Positions 8,815 to 18,096 of a stretch of DNA of 64,000 bases are shown here, in pieces. Made by a program: the position numbers and the translations under genes. Each line of letters begins with the position of its first letter. The first letter of the stretch is position 1. The notes under the pieces were generated by a model that was not told where the DNA came from, did no database searches, and saw nothing but the letters and a program-made list of their open reading frames with translations. The DNA is from an uncultured Lachnospiraceae bacterium (GTDB lineage Bacteria > Bacillota > Clostridia > Lachnospirales > Lachnospiraceae): NCBI GenBank assembly GCA_910585295.1, contig CAJUDE010000046.1, positions 65,170 to 129,169 of the forward strand, given 5' to 3'.

Positions 8815-10614
8815 TTAGACTAACCATAGATATTCATACGGCCCTAACTGGATGCGGTTGCCATAAGACCTGACATACCTTCCGGTTATGGAATCCCGCA
8901 TTTCCCCAGGCAGCCCAAACCAGTCAAACGCGCTGGATTCCACCCATTGCTCCTGCTCTGAGAAGTTTGCCAACACCAGCATTTTATCCGCCTTGTGGAA
9001 GCAGAATACCGCTGGGTTCCCTGTATCCACCGGGACCGCCCGGTATTTGGAACTGAATAGCTCGCTGGACTTGCGGATTTTTATCATAGTTTGTATTTTG
9101 GAGAAAATCTGCCCCTGGACTGTGGCAAAATCTGCCCGGCTTTCTGCCGCTTCCCAATCCATCTTGCCCCGATGGAGCCAACGGGAGTCCGCCGCATGTT
9201 CCGGCACCTGTTTATAGCTCCAGTCATTAAGCTGCCCGATTTCATCGCCGCTGTACAGCAAGGGGATTCCTGTATAGGAAACCACCATTGCATGGAGCAG
9301 AAGGATACGTTTCACTGCAAGTTCTACTTTATACATATGTTTCTCCCGCAGCCCCTGCTCCAGCCCGCACATAGAAGCCAGCGTCCCGCTGTTTCTGGCG
9401 TCTTTTGTCACAGGGTTGTATTCATACAGCTCCCCAGTGGAAAAGCTTCCTGGGAACTTTCCTTCCATAAACTGTATCATATACTGTTTATGCATCTCAG
9501 GGTCCAGCCCCAAATTCTTGAGGATGCCTTTTTCAAATCCCCAGCCAATGTCATCGTGGCAGCGCACATAGTTAATCCATGTGCCGCTGTCCGGGATGCC
9601 ATAATCCACAGAGAGGGAACGCTCCATCAGCCGCACATCCCTGGTGGCAATGGAATTCCACAGCAGCACCATAAAGGAAGCGTTGTACATTACATTGCAT
9701 TCCTTCATTTCCTGGTTCCCGAAATATTTTACAATTTCAAAAGGCTCCACAATCGCCTCTCCTAGGAATACCACGCTGGGGCATACCTGCTGCACAATCT
9801 CATACATCATGCCCAGCAGCTTATGTACATTTGGGTGGTTCATGCATTGGGTTCCCAATTCTTTCCACATATATGGTATCGCATCCAACCGGAAAATGTC
9901 AACACCCTTATTCGCCAGGGTCAGCAGCACTTCCACAATCTTATTGAATACCTGTGGGTTTTTATAATTCAAATCCCACTGAAATTCATAAAAACGGGTC
10001 ATTACAAATTTCTGGAGGTCTGGGTACCAGGTGAAGTTCCCAGGGGCAACGCCCGGGAAAATTTCTGTCATATGCTTCTCATATTCTTTCGGGATCGCGT
10101 CATCGTCAAACATAAAATACATGTCGTCGTAATCATGGTCGCCCTCCCTGTATTTCTGCACCCAGATATGCTCCTTTGCCGTATGGTTCAGCACAAAGTC
10201 AATACAGGTGCGGATGCCTTTGGCCTTTAAAAGCTTCATGACCCGTTCTAACTGCTTCATCGTCCCAAACTTATCGTCCACCATAAGGTAATCTGACACC
10301 GCATAACCGCCGTCGTTATTGCCTTCCCTGGATTTTAAAAGAGGCATGAAATGTACATACGTGACCCCAAGCTCCGCAAGGTAGTCAATCCGTCCCTCAA
10401 ATTCCTTAAGGTTATTGCTGAACCGGTCCACATAGAGCATCATGCCAACCATCTGCTCCGACTGATACCAGCCATTCCCGTCTTTGTCAGCTTTTTTCAA
10501 GGCGGCGGGACGGGTTTTTGCGGCATGTTCCAAAATAGACATTAACTGCCCCCAGCGGTACTCCGTAATCTCATTCCTTCCATAAAGTTCGTAATAGCTG
10601 TTCTGTAAATCCAT
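8815..10614 (-). CDS. GH13 amylosucrase-type sucrose-splitting enzyme
   Basis: A 599-residue GH13 alpha-amylase-superfamily protein that resembles amylosucrases (subfamily 4). An N-terminal helical region (about 1-60) precedes the barrel. The catalytic set is visible: nucleophile Asp244 in GVDIFRLDAIPY, acid/base Glu286 in VFLGEAIVEP and stabiliser Asp354 in YVRCHDDIGWGF. In the family sucrose is split to fructose, with the glucosyl unit transferred to a glucan or to water. The start at 10614 (MDLQNSYYELYG) has AAGGA 9 bases upstream; a longer frame to 10692 adds non-homologous sequence. The gene sits between the ABC transporter and the alpha-galactosidase, and a fructokinase lies in the same locus, so sucrose is the likely substrate. 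Hydrolase, transferase or phosphorolytic activity cannot be told apart by eye. Confidence 0.85.
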   Translation of the reverse strand: MDLQNSYYELYGRNEITEYRWGQLMSILEHAAKTRPAALKKADKDGNGWYQSEQMVGMMLYVDRFSNNLKEFEGRIDYLAELGVTYVHFMPLLKSREGNNDGGYAVSDYLMVDDKFGTMKQLERVMKLLKAKGIRTCIDFVLNHTAKEHIWVQKYREGDHDYDDMYFMFDDDAIPKEYEKHMTEIFPGVAPGNFTWYPDLQKFVMTRFYEFQWDLNYKNPQVFNKIVEVLLTLANKGVDIFRLDAIPYMWKELGTQCMNHPNVHKLLGMMYEIVQQVCPSVVFLGEAIVEPFEIVKYFGNQEMKECNVMYNASFMVLLWNSIATRDVRLMERSLSVDYGIPDSGTWINYVRCHDDIGWGFEKGILKNLGLDPEMHKQYMIQFMEGKFPGSFSTGELYEYNPVTKDARNSGTLASMCGLEQGLREKHMYKVELAVKRILLLHAMVVSYTGIPLLYSGDEIGQLNDWSYKQVPEHAADSRWLHRGKMDWEAAESRADFATVQGQIFSKIQTMIKIRKSSELFSSKYRAVPVDTGNPAVFCFHKADKMLVLANFSEQEQWVESSAFDWFGLPGEMRDSITGRYVRSYGNRIQLGPYEYLWLV

Positions 10615-10713
10615 ACCGTATATTCCTTTTCTGATATTTTTCTGTTTCACAATAGCCTGCAAATGTGTGCATCCGATAAGCAAAACACACACAGATACAG
10701 GCTATAGGTATGA

Positions 10714-11583
10714 TTATTTTACTGCGCCGTTTACAACACCGTTGATAATCTGCTTCTGACATACAATATAGAAAATCAGAATCGGCAGCAATGCCAACAG
10801 GTAAGATGCAAATGCCAGGTTATAGTTTGTTCCAAACTGTGACTGGAAGTTCAACTGTGCCAGCGGAAGCGTATTCACATCGCTGCCGGACATAATAACC
10901 AACGGGGTCATTACATCGTTCCAGGTACTCATGGCGGTCAAAACTGCCACAGTCGCATGCATTGGCTTCATGTTTGGGAAAATAATTTTCCAATATGTCT
11001 GCCATACGCCTGCCCCGTCCACGCATGCCGCTTCTTCCAGCGCAATTGGGATATTTTTCAAATACCCGGAATACAGCAGGATGTTCATTGGCATAAAGAA
11101 CACCACATACAAAACAATCACGCCAAACCGGTTTGCAATGCCCATCTGGGAGGTTTGTTTTACCAGAGGCATCATCAGCACTGCAAATGGCACGAACATA
11201 CCGCTTACAATATAGAAATAAGACGCCTTAAATAATTTCAGTTTTGCCATTTTCCTGCCAATTACATACCCTGCCAGGGAATGCAGCAGGATACAGATGA
11301 CTACTGTCACGCCTGTGAGCAATAAGCTGTTCCCCAGGGAACGCCAGAAATCCGTTACCCTCATTGCTTCTGCGAAATTGTCAAAACTCCAGCTTGCGGG
11401 GAACCCTAATGCGCCCGCCACGTCGTTGGTCATTTCTGACGGTTTCTTAAAGGCAATGATTATCGTCATATAAAGGGGGAATAATATGGTAAGACAGCCA
11501 ATTGCCAAAAGTATATTGATCACATTGTTCACGGCTTTGCCGCCAACTGCCCCTTCGCTTCCTTTGCTTCCTTTTTTTCCCAT
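10714..11583 (-). CDS. ABC sugar transporter permease (MalG type)
   Basis: A 289-residue integral membrane protein with six predicted helices. It carries the EAA loop that contacts the ATPase: IALEEAACVDGAGVWQTYWK followed by IIFPNMKP. It ends in the usual short tail NGVVNGAVK. It is the second permease of a CUT1-type importer. Its ATG overlaps the stop of the upstream permease in TAATG, showing translational coupling. No ATP-binding protein is encoded nearby, so a shared MsmK/UgpC-type ATPase elsewhere in the genome is needed. Confidence 0.93.
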   Translation of the reverse strand: MGKKGSKGSEGAVGGKAVNNVINILLAIGCLTILFPLYMTIIIAFKKPSEMTNDVAGALGFPASWSFDNFAEAMRVTDFWRSLGNSLLLTGVTVVICILLHSLAGYVIGRKMAKLKLFKASYFYIVSGMFVPFAVLMMPLVKQTSQMGIANRFGVIVLYVVFFMPMNILLYSGYLKNIPIALEEAACVDGAGVWQTYWKIIFPNMKPMHATVAVLTAMSTWNDVMTPLVIMSGSDVNTLPLAQLNFQSQFGTNYNLAFASYLLALLPILIFYIVCQKQIINGVVNGAVK

Positions 11584-12476
11584 TATAACTGCTCCTCCTT
11601 ACCTCCTAAGAATTTCATCTGCAGGAACGAAATCACTACGATCACTACAAAGAACACAAATGCATTCGCGCTTTGGAAACCGAACTGCCCGCCGCTCATA
11701 CCATTGTTGTAAATCAGGTAGGAAATAGATTCTGTACTCTGGGACGGCCCGCCCTTTGTCAAGGACATAATCTGGTCGAATACCATCAGCGCATTTTTCA
11801 TGCAAAGCACCAGGTTAATCGTAAAGAATGGCAAAATCAACGGGAAAGTAAGGTTCCAGAATTTTTTCCATCCGCTAACCCCGTCAATCATCCCTGCTTC
11901 ATAAACTTCAGCCGGGACAGTCTGCAAACCTGAAATGTAAATAATCGTGTTCATCGCGATGCCCTGCCATGCGCCTACGATCACAATGGCAATCCAAGCT
12001 GTTTTGGTGTTTGCAAGCATACTGTTTTGGAGAAAACCGATTCCGGTTGCTTCCCCTACTGCCGGAAGGATGTATGTAAACACAAAACTGAAAATATAAC
12101 CTACAACCAACCCTCCTAATATATTTGGAACAAAATATATTCCTCGTAACGCACTTTTTCCCCGTATTTCCCTGTTTAACCCCAAAGCCAGGATTAAACT
12201 AATTACATTGACCGCTATGGTCATAACTACTGCATATTTAAATGTAAACAGATAAGATTTCCCTACGCGCAGGTCGGTAAATAAATCTTTAAAGTTCCGA
12301 AGCCCCACCATATCAAAGTCGCCATACCCTTTGTAGTTGGTAAGCCCATAATAGAAGCCTTTCAACAGCGGTAGGGTATTGAATAAGAAGAACAGGACAA
12401 GCACAGGAATCAGCATCCCAAGAAAAATCTTATCATTTTTCGTCCATAATTTATCTCTCTTTCCTTCATTTCCCAT
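11583..12476 (-). CDS. ABC sugar transporter permease (MalF type)
   Basis: A 297-residue membrane protein with six predicted helices and the EAA-type loop VYEAGMIDGVSGWKKFWNLT. The N-terminal NDKIFLGMLIPVLVLFFLF helix and the KGFYYGLTNYKG segment are characteristic of the first permease of CUT1 importers. It begins 3 nt after the binding-protein gene and overlaps the second permease by 1 nt. It would form the heterodimeric channel for alpha-galactosides or sucrose with the following gene product. Confidence 0.93.
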   Translation of the reverse strand: MGNEGKRDKLWTKNDKIFLGMLIPVLVLFFLFNTLPLLKGFYYGLTNYKGYGDFDMVGLRNFKDLFTDLRVGKSYLFTFKYAVVMTIAVNVISLILALGLNREIRGKSALRGIYFVPNILGGLVVGYIFSFVFTYILPAVGEATGIGFLQNSMLANTKTAWIAIVIVGAWQGIAMNTIIYISGLQTVPAEVYEAGMIDGVSGWKKFWNLTFPLILPFFTINLVLCMKNALMVFDQIMSLTKGGPSQSTESISYLIYNNGMSGGQFGFQSANAFVFFVVIVVISFLQMKFLGGKEEQL

Positions 12477-12479
12477 GGT

Positions 12480-13775
12480 CTATTCCCCCTTTTCCTGATA
12501 TTTTTGCACTTTGCTGATAATATCCTTATTATATCTTACCCATTCTTTGTCAAACCTGGTAAGGAAGGTGTCCAGCGCATTGCTGCCGTTATCAAACAGG
12601 TAGGTCTGGATCATGGCGTCCACTGCCATCTCACTGGGATAATGGTGGTCCTGATAGTCCGCGATAATTCCATTATCTATGTATTCTTTCATCCCATCCA
12701 GCTCTGGAGCAATCTCAAAATCACCTTTCTTACATGGCACCGCACTCTGGTCATCCAGGTAGTGCTGAATATTTTCATCTTCCAACAGAAATCTTAATAC
12801 TTCATAGGCTTCTTCCTTATGTTCGCAGTCTTCCATCACGCAGAACATTAAGTCGTTGCCAGAGTTCAGGATATTTTCCTCTGCAACACTGCTTGCCGGG
12901 AATACAAAAGAGTCAATGTTCATATCCGGGTTTACAGATTTAATCTGTGGGATTGCATAGCTTCCAATCGTATACATAGCCGCCTGCCCTCTTGCAAACG
13001 CGGTGCAGGCATCATTGTAGCTGTATGCCACTGGGTTCGGCTGGCCATATTTCAGAAGTTCTTTATCCTTCACTGCAATCTCTTCATATGCCTCTGAAAA
13101 TGTGGCGTTGCCGCTGTTCACCTGGAATGCAATGTCTGTATCGCACAAGTTCACTGCAATGGCGTTCCATGGCGCAAGGCAGGTCCAGGTGTCTTTATAT
13201 CCGAAATATAACGGCTGGATGCCTGCTGCTGCAATTGTTTCGCAAAGCTGGTTGAATTCCTCCCATGTGGTTGGGATCTCCCATCCGTTCTCCTCAAACA
13301 TATCTTTATTGTAGAGGACGCCTGCTGCATTCGCCATATAAGGCACTGCATACACGCCTTCCTGTGGGACATATTCCAAATCTTTGTTGGTCGTAAGGTA
13401 ATTCTCCTTAATGTCTGACAAGCCGTCAAAATCGGAAATATCCATCAGCATCTTGGCGTCCAGGAAATTGGAATAGTTAATGTCGCCGCCAATCCCAATG
13501 ATATCAGGGTTGTTCTCCCGGATAAACCTGGTTTTCAAGATTACCATGGCATCATTCGGCGAGTCAATCACCAACTTAATGTTGTCATGGGTGGAATTGA
13601 ACTTCTCTTCCAGGGCTTCAAACACGTCCACAGCCTCTGGCTTGTAATGAACCAGTTCAATCACAACCTTTCCGTCCGCATCATCCTTTTTGCTGCCACA
13701 TCCGCCAAGCAAAAGCCCTGAGACAATTGTCACAGCAAGGAATAATGCCATTACTTTTTTCTTTTTCTTTGCCAT
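12480..13775 (-). CDS. Extracellular sugar-binding lipoprotein (ABC importer)
   Basis: A 431-residue solute-binding protein of the CUT1 family. The N-terminus is a lipoprotein signal with a Lys-rich start, a hydrophobic core and the lipobox LLLGGC at residues 21-26, so the mature protein is anchored outside the membrane by Cys26. The rest is the two-lobed periplasmic-binding fold, with the family features LVHYKPEAVDVFEALEEKF, PYMANAAGVLYNKDMFEENG and ARGQAAMYTIGSYA. It is the first gene behind a good promoter and a lacI terminator, so it leads the transport-hydrolase operon. Substrate preference (raffinose-family sugars or sucrose) is inferred from the enzymes downstream. Confidence 0.93.
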   Translation of the reverse strand: MAKKKKKVMALFLAVTIVSGLLLGGCGSKKDDADGKVVIELVHYKPEAVDVFEALEEKFNSTHDNIKLVIDSPNDAMVILKTRFIRENNPDIIGIGGDINYSNFLDAKMLMDISDFDGLSDIKENYLTTNKDLEYVPQEGVYAVPYMANAAGVLYNKDMFEENGWEIPTTWEEFNQLCETIAAAGIQPLYFGYKDTWTCLAPWNAIAVNLCDTDIAFQVNSGNATFSEAYEEIAVKDKELLKYGQPNPVAYSYNDACTAFARGQAAMYTIGSYAIPQIKSVNPDMNIDSFVFPASSVAEENILNSGNDLMFCVMEDCEHKEEAYEVLRFLLEDENIQHYLDDQSAVPCKKGDFEIAPELDGMKEYIDNGIIADYQDHHYPSEMAVDAMIQTYLFDNGSNALDTFLTRFDKEWVRYNKDIISKVQKYQEKGE

Positions 13776-13836
13776 TTTTTACCTCCTCGTCTTTTTAAAC
13801 AAATTTTCTGTTGGAACCTTGCTCTTTGCATTGCTA

Positions 13837-13865
13837 ATTTTATTTAGTTATGTTTTGTTTTGCAA
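13837..13865 (-). promoter_or_regulatory. Sigma-A promoter of the raffinose/sucrose operon
   Basis: TTGCAA and TAAAAT are separated by 17 bases on the minus strand, about 60 bases before the binding-protein ATG. A perfect short dyad, TTATG-TG-CATAA at 13870-13881, lies just upstream of the -35 box and is a candidate regulator site. That LacI binds it is a guess. Confidence 0.5.
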
Positions 13866-13924
13866 TATATTATGTGCATAACCAATTTTTTATACAAATT
13901 TTATAAATAGTTTATGTATATTTT

Positions 13925-13965
13925 ATACAAAAACAGGAAGCGGCATTTGCTTCTCCGCTTCCTGT
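13925..13965 (-). terminator. Terminator of the scrK-lacI transcript
   Basis: The perfect 11-bp stem ACAGGAAGCGG/CCGCTTCCTGT is followed on the minus strand by TTTTTGT, about 90 bases past the lacI stop. It separates lacI from the sugar operon promoter. Confidence 0.8.
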
Positions 13966-14056
13966 CTTTTGTACCATATTAAAAATGTTATTCCCTTATC
14001 CTTCCCTAACGGCCGCTTCACGCCATTTTTAATTGCAGCGCCTCCCCTTTGGCCCA

Positions 14057-15067
14057 TTATCCAGTAATATTCTTGACGCTTTCCCTTACAATTAATTCTA
14101 CTGGGAGCTTAAAGGACCTGGCAATGACTTCTTCCCCACGGATCCTCTGCACCAGCAGCCTGACCGCCTCTTCCCCTTTCTCTTTCACCGTCTGGCGGAC
14201 AGTGGTGAGCTTGGGCCTGCTGAGCCTGGCATAGATATTGTCGTCGAACCCTGCCACCGAAATATCCTCTGGCACATTCAGCCCTTCCCCAAAAAATATG
14301 CTGATGGCTTCGTTCGCCAAAAGGTCTGATACCACAAAAACAGCCGTATAGCCCTCTTCTTTGGCTTTATGGGCAAACCCGCGCAGCGCTTCCCTCCTTA
14401 AATTCCTCTCATCTGGAAGGTAATAGTAGTCTTTGCTGTCATACACAATGCCATAGCTTGCTAATGCGTCGCAATAGCCCCGGAACCGCTCGGAAGTGTT
14501 GGACACAGGGTTTTTCTTATCGCAGAAAAAAGCAATTTTGCGATGCCCCTGCTTAAGCATAAACCTAGTGATTTCTTTCCCCCCTTCATAGTCGGCGATG
14601 CCCACATTGTCATATTCCCCCATCCCGCAGTCTACAAACACCACTGGCTTGCCTGCCCTCCCGGCAAATTTCTGGCATTCCCAGGGTTCAAACCCCACCA
14701 CAATCCCGCCTTCTATATTGCGCGCCTGCAGCTTGTGGAGGATTTCCTCTTCTTTTTCTGGTATCCCGCACACTGGGTACCTGCCATATTCATGCAGCTT
14801 CATGCATATGGCGTTTAATAGCTCAGAGCAAAAAGGGTCCATAAAAACATTTTCTTTGGAGCGGAGGCAGAAATCCACCGATATCAGCTTCAGCGCCTTC
14901 CCATGCTCTTCCCGATGGATGGCTTTCTGAAAACCATACTGAACCAGCGCCTCTTCTATTCTCTGCCTAGTGGCAGGGGACATCTTCTCCGTATGTCCGT
15001 TTACGACATTTGATACCGTGGTAGGGCTTATGCATAATATCGACGCGATTTCTTTTATTGTAATCAT
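14057..15067 (-). CDS. LacI-family transcriptional regulator
   Basis: A 336-residue repressor. Residues 1-22 form the LacI helix-turn-helix (IKEIASILCISPTTVSNVVNG), followed by the hinge, and about residues 60-330 form the sugar-binding periplasmic-like domain with the C-terminal motif PEDISVAGFDDNIYARLSRP. It follows scrK with a 17-nt gap and precedes the terminator and promoter of the sugar operon. Control of that operon in response to sucrose, raffinose or a derivative is the likely role. Autoregulation cannot be judged because scrK-lacI appear to be read from the argS side. Confidence 0.92.
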   Translation of the reverse strand: MITIKEIASILCISPTTVSNVVNGHTEKMSPATRQRIEEALVQYGFQKAIHREEHGKALKLISVDFCLRSKENVFMDPFCSELLNAICMKLHEYGRYPVCGIPEKEEEILHKLQARNIEGGIVVGFEPWECQKFAGRAGKPVVFVDCGMGEYDNVGIADYEGGKEITRFMLKQGHRKIAFFCDKKNPVSNTSERFRGYCDALASYGIVYDSKDYYYLPDERNLRREALRGFAHKAKEEGYTAVFVVSDLLANEAISIFFGEGLNVPEDISVAGFDDNIYARLSRPKLTTVRQTVKEKGEEAVRLLVQRIRGEEVIARSFKLPVELIVRESVKNITG

Positions 15068-15084
15068 AATTCCTCCCCAATTTG

Positions 15085-16047
15085 TTAGTTTTGCTTTATA
15101 ATTTGCATAACGTCTTCTGGTTCTGGCATAGACCGTATCGCTCCTTTTTTTGTTGTGACCAGATACGCCGCCGCATTGGCAAATGTCAGCATCTGCTCTA
15201 AATCTTCCTTTGTCAGGTTGTCAATGTCCCGATCCAGCAGCCCATGGAGGACGCTGCCACAGAAGGTGTCCCCTGCGCCAGTCGTCTCAATCGTCCCGCC
15301 CAGCTTAAAGCTTGGCTTATACACCACAAGGTCTTTATAGAACGCATAGCTTCCCTCTGCCCCCGCTGTCACCTGGAATAGCTTCACGGGGAATTTGCCC
15401 CTGAGGATTGCGGCGCCTTTCTCAATATCTTTCTCCCCGGTAAGGAATTCCACTTCTTCTTCTGAAATTTTGCACACGTCGCATTTGCTCAGGCCATATT
15501 CCATCTTTTCCTTCGCAAGCCCCAAATCTTTCCAAAGCGGGATACGCAGGTTGGGGTCAAATGAAATAAGCGTCCCGTTTTCCTTTGCGATATTCACTGC
15601 CTTCTCTGTGGCTTTGCAAACGCCTTCATGCGTCATGGACAGCGTGCCAAAATGGAAAATCCGGCTGTTTTTCACCTGCTCCCCATCCACTTCCTCTTCT
15701 GTCAGCATCATGTCTGCCCCAGGATTGCGGTAAAAAGCAAAATCCCGGTCGCCGTTCTCAAACGTCTTTACAAATGCAAGGGTGGTCTTCACTTCCTCAT
15801 CAAAGCACAGCCCATCCATGCCAATCTTTAAATCTGCCAGGGTATCCCGCAGCAAATGCCCAAACTGGTCTTGCCCAACCTTGCCAATAAAGTTCGTGGA
15901 CCTGCCGCATTTGTTCAGCAGCGCCAGCACATTGCAGGGCGCCCCGCCTGGATTCGCCTCCAACAGGGAGTTCCCCTGGGCAGATTCCCCCGTATAAGTA
16001 AAGTCAATCAACAATTCCCCTAATGCAGTTACATCATACTTCGCCAT
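15085..16047 (-). CDS. scrK: Fructokinase, PfkB family
   Basis: A 320-residue ribokinase-fold sugar kinase that converts fructose to fructose-6-phosphate with ATP. The substrate-side motif GGAPCNVLALLNKCG is near residue 33. The ATP/anion-hole signature TTGAGDTFCGSVLHGLL, with its catalytic Asp, is near residue 255. Early residues ALGELLIDFT also fit ScrK-type fructokinases. It lies 21 nt downstream of argS and 17 nt upstream of lacI. Fructose set free by the GH13 enzyme would be its substrate. PfkB members differ in sugar choice, but the locus favours fructose. Confidence 0.9.
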   Translation of the reverse strand: MAKYDVTALGELLIDFTYTGESAQGNSLLEANPGGAPCNVLALLNKCGRSTNFIGKVGQDQFGHLLRDTLADLKIGMDGLCFDEEVKTTLAFVKTFENGDRDFAFYRNPGADMMLTEEEVDGEQVKNSRIFHFGTLSMTHEGVCKATEKAVNIAKENGTLISFDPNLRIPLWKDLGLAKEKMEYGLSKCDVCKISEEEVEFLTGEKDIEKGAAILRGKFPVKLFQVTAGAEGSYAFYKDLVVYKPSFKLGGTIETTGAGDTFCGSVLHGLLDRDIDNLTKEDLEQMLTFANAAAYLVTTKKGAIRSMPEPEDVMQIIKQN

Positions 16048-16068
16048 GTTCTGTTATCCTCCTGTCTT

Positions 16069-17838
16069 CTACATACGCTCTGGCGCCTCAAACCCAAGCA
16101 CTCCAATGCAGGTTTCCAACGCCTTTTTTGTCAGTTCCAGTAATTTTATATACCCCGCCTGCACCATTTCATTTGGTTCTGCCATAATCTTTGTCTCGTG
16201 GTAAAAATGGTTAAAAGCGTTTGCAAGGTCATAGATATAGGCGCATACTTTATGTGGGGCCGCCTCCTCAAATGCACTTTCCATCATTCCGTTGAATTTG
16301 CTGATTTCCAGCATCAGCGCCTTTTCACTGCCAGAATGGGCTGGAAGTATCCTGGCGTCCTGCGGCAGGCTTTTCTGTCCAAAGTAATTCTTTAAGATAG
16401 ACTTAATGCGCACAATTGTGTAAAGGATATAAGGACCTGTGTTCCCCTCAAAAGAAGTGAACCGGTCAATGTCAAAAATATAGTCTTTGGACGCCTGGTT
16501 AGACAAATCCCCATATTTAATGGCAGAAAGGGCTACTATTTTTGCTGTCTCCCTTCCTTCGCCTTCTTCAACCGTATGGTTGTCAGAAATCTTTTTAAAC
16601 ATTTCCTCATTGATGCCAGACACCAGGTACTCTAAGCGCATCACGCCCCCCTCCCGGGTCTTAAAAGGCTTGCCGTCTTTCCCGTTCATGGTGCCAAACC
16701 CCAAAAACGTCAGCTTTGTCTCCGGCTTCACAAGCCCTGTCTTCCTAGCGCAACGGAACACCTGGGTAAAATACAGTTCTTGCCGTTTATCCACTACATA
16801 GATAATCTCATCTGGCTTATAATCCTCCATACGCCATACAATAGTGGCAAGGTCTGTGGTGTTATATAAGGAGGCGCCGTCTGATTTTAAAATCATGCAG
16901 GGCGGAATTTCCTTTGTGTCAGTTTCTTCCTTCACATCCACGACCAGCGCCCCGTCGCTGATATAGGCAAACCCATCCTTTTTCATCTTCTCCACCATAG
17001 CAGGGATATAGGGCTGGGCGTCCGATTCCCCTTTCCACAGTTCAAAAGATACGTTCAAGTTCTCATAATTGCGCTTTAAGTCGCTGACTGATACATGCAG
17101 GATATGCCCAAGAAGCGCCTGGTAGCCCTTCCGCCCATGCTGCAGCTCATAAGTTGCCTGCATGGCGGCCTCTTTGTACGCCTCGTCCTCTTTGGACTTT
17201 GCGCTTGCCGCCGGGTAAATCTCTTCCAGCTCTGAGATTGTAAAGGGCGCTTCCTTTGGGTATTCCCCCTGGTAAGATTCATCAAAATACACTAGTTCTG
17301 GCTTGCGTGCTTTTAACTCTGTGATAATCAAGCCCATTTGAAGGCCCCAGTCCCCTAAATGCACGTCGCCAATCATGTTATGCCCAATAAATTTCCCAAT
17401 CCGTTTGACGCTTTCCCCAATAATTGCAGAGCGCAGATGCCCTACATGGAGGGGCTTCGCGACATTTGGCCCGCCATAGTCAATCATAATTGTTTTGGGG
17501 TCCTTACATTTGCTGCAGCCCAAACGTTCGCCGTCCTCTTCCATTTGCCGCAGATAGCCCGCCAGGTAATCCGGGTTTAGCTTCAAATTCAAAAATCCTG
17601 GCTTCACAGATTCCACAGACTCAAATAATGTATTGCCCTTTAGGGCTTCTGCAATTTTATCAGAAATTTGAAAGGGCGCGCATTTATGTTCTTTCGCCGC
17701 CGCCATCGCCCCATTACACTGGTATTCGCAGAGGTCGGGGCGGTTTGACAACGTTACTTTCCCATATTTTTCATCATAACCATTCGCCTTCATGGCCGCT
17801 TGGACCTCATTGCTGATAATGTTTAAAATCTTTTCCAT
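16069..17838 (-). CDS. argS: Arginyl-tRNA synthetase
   Basis: A 589-residue class I synthetase that charges tRNA-Arg. The HIGH-type motif is in GPNVAKPLHVGHLRSAIIG at about residue 125. Other family blocks are GDVHLGDWGLQMGLI, ILKSDGASLYNTTDLATI and FGTMNGKDGKPFKTREGG, the last standing where KMSKS-like sequence is found. The DALR anticodon-binding domain closes the protein (from about residue 465), ending IGVLGFEAPERM, the normal end for ArgS. It is followed at 21 nt by scrK, an unusual partner that may simply share the transcript. Confidence 0.96.
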   Translation of the reverse strand: MEKILNIISNEVQAAMKANGYDEKYGKVTLSNRPDLCEYQCNGAMAAAKEHKCAPFQISDKIAEALKGNTLFESVESVKPGFLNLKLNPDYLAGYLRQMEEDGERLGCSKCKDPKTIMIDYGGPNVAKPLHVGHLRSAIIGESVKRIGKFIGHNMIGDVHLGDWGLQMGLIITELKARKPELVYFDESYQGEYPKEAPFTISELEEIYPAASAKSKEDEAYKEAAMQATYELQHGRKGYQALLGHILHVSVSDLKRNYENLNVSFELWKGESDAQPYIPAMVEKMKKDGFAYISDGALVVDVKEETDTKEIPPCMILKSDGASLYNTTDLATIVWRMEDYKPDEIIYVVDKRQELYFTQVFRCARKTGLVKPETKLTFLGFGTMNGKDGKPFKTREGGVMRLEYLVSGINEEMFKKISDNHTVEEGEGRETAKIVALSAIKYGDLSNQASKDYIFDIDRFTSFEGNTGPYILYTIVRIKSILKNYFGQKSLPQDARILPAHSGSEKALMLEISKFNGMMESAFEEAAPHKVCAYIYDLANAFNHFYHETKIMAEPNEMVQAGYIKLLELTKKALETCIGVLGFEAPERM

Positions 17839-17910
17839 AATCCTCTCCTGCCATTTTCTTTCCTTATCTTATAGTTCGCCATGCATATGACATATTTCCT
17901 ATATAATAAC

Positions 17911-17940
17911 AAAAAGTGGGCAAATTGTCACCCACTTTTC
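17911..17940 (-). terminator. Terminator between cls and argS
   Basis: AAAAGTGGG and CCCACTTTT form a 9-bp stem with a 10-base loop and A/T runs on both sides. It would end the cardiolipin synthase transcript, about 160 bases past its stop. Confidence 0.65.
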
Positions 17941-18009
17941 TACTTATTAATTATAAATTTGCCCACTGCCCGCACCGATTTGCCAATTTACCTTACATTC
18001 TAGGACAAA

Positions 18010-18060
18010 GGATCCTGCCCTGCAGGATTCTCCGCCTGCGGCGGGCCGCTTTCGCGGCAT
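18010..18060. repeat. Dispersed hairpin repeat, copy 1 (REP-like)
   Basis: Three palindromes lie in a row: ATCCTGC/GCAGGAT, CCGCCTGCGGCGG and CCGCTTTCGCGG. The first two recur almost unchanged at 63965-64000. It is intergenic, between cls and argS. Confidence 0.65.
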
Positions 18061-18096
18061 ATTTCTTTTCCGCCGCAATTCGGTAAAGAACTCACA

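Noticed and set aside
17839..18096. T-box leader for argS
   Set aside because: Only a terminator-like stem and the REP-like repeat were seen; no T-box consensus was recognised, and the stem is better explained as the cls terminator.
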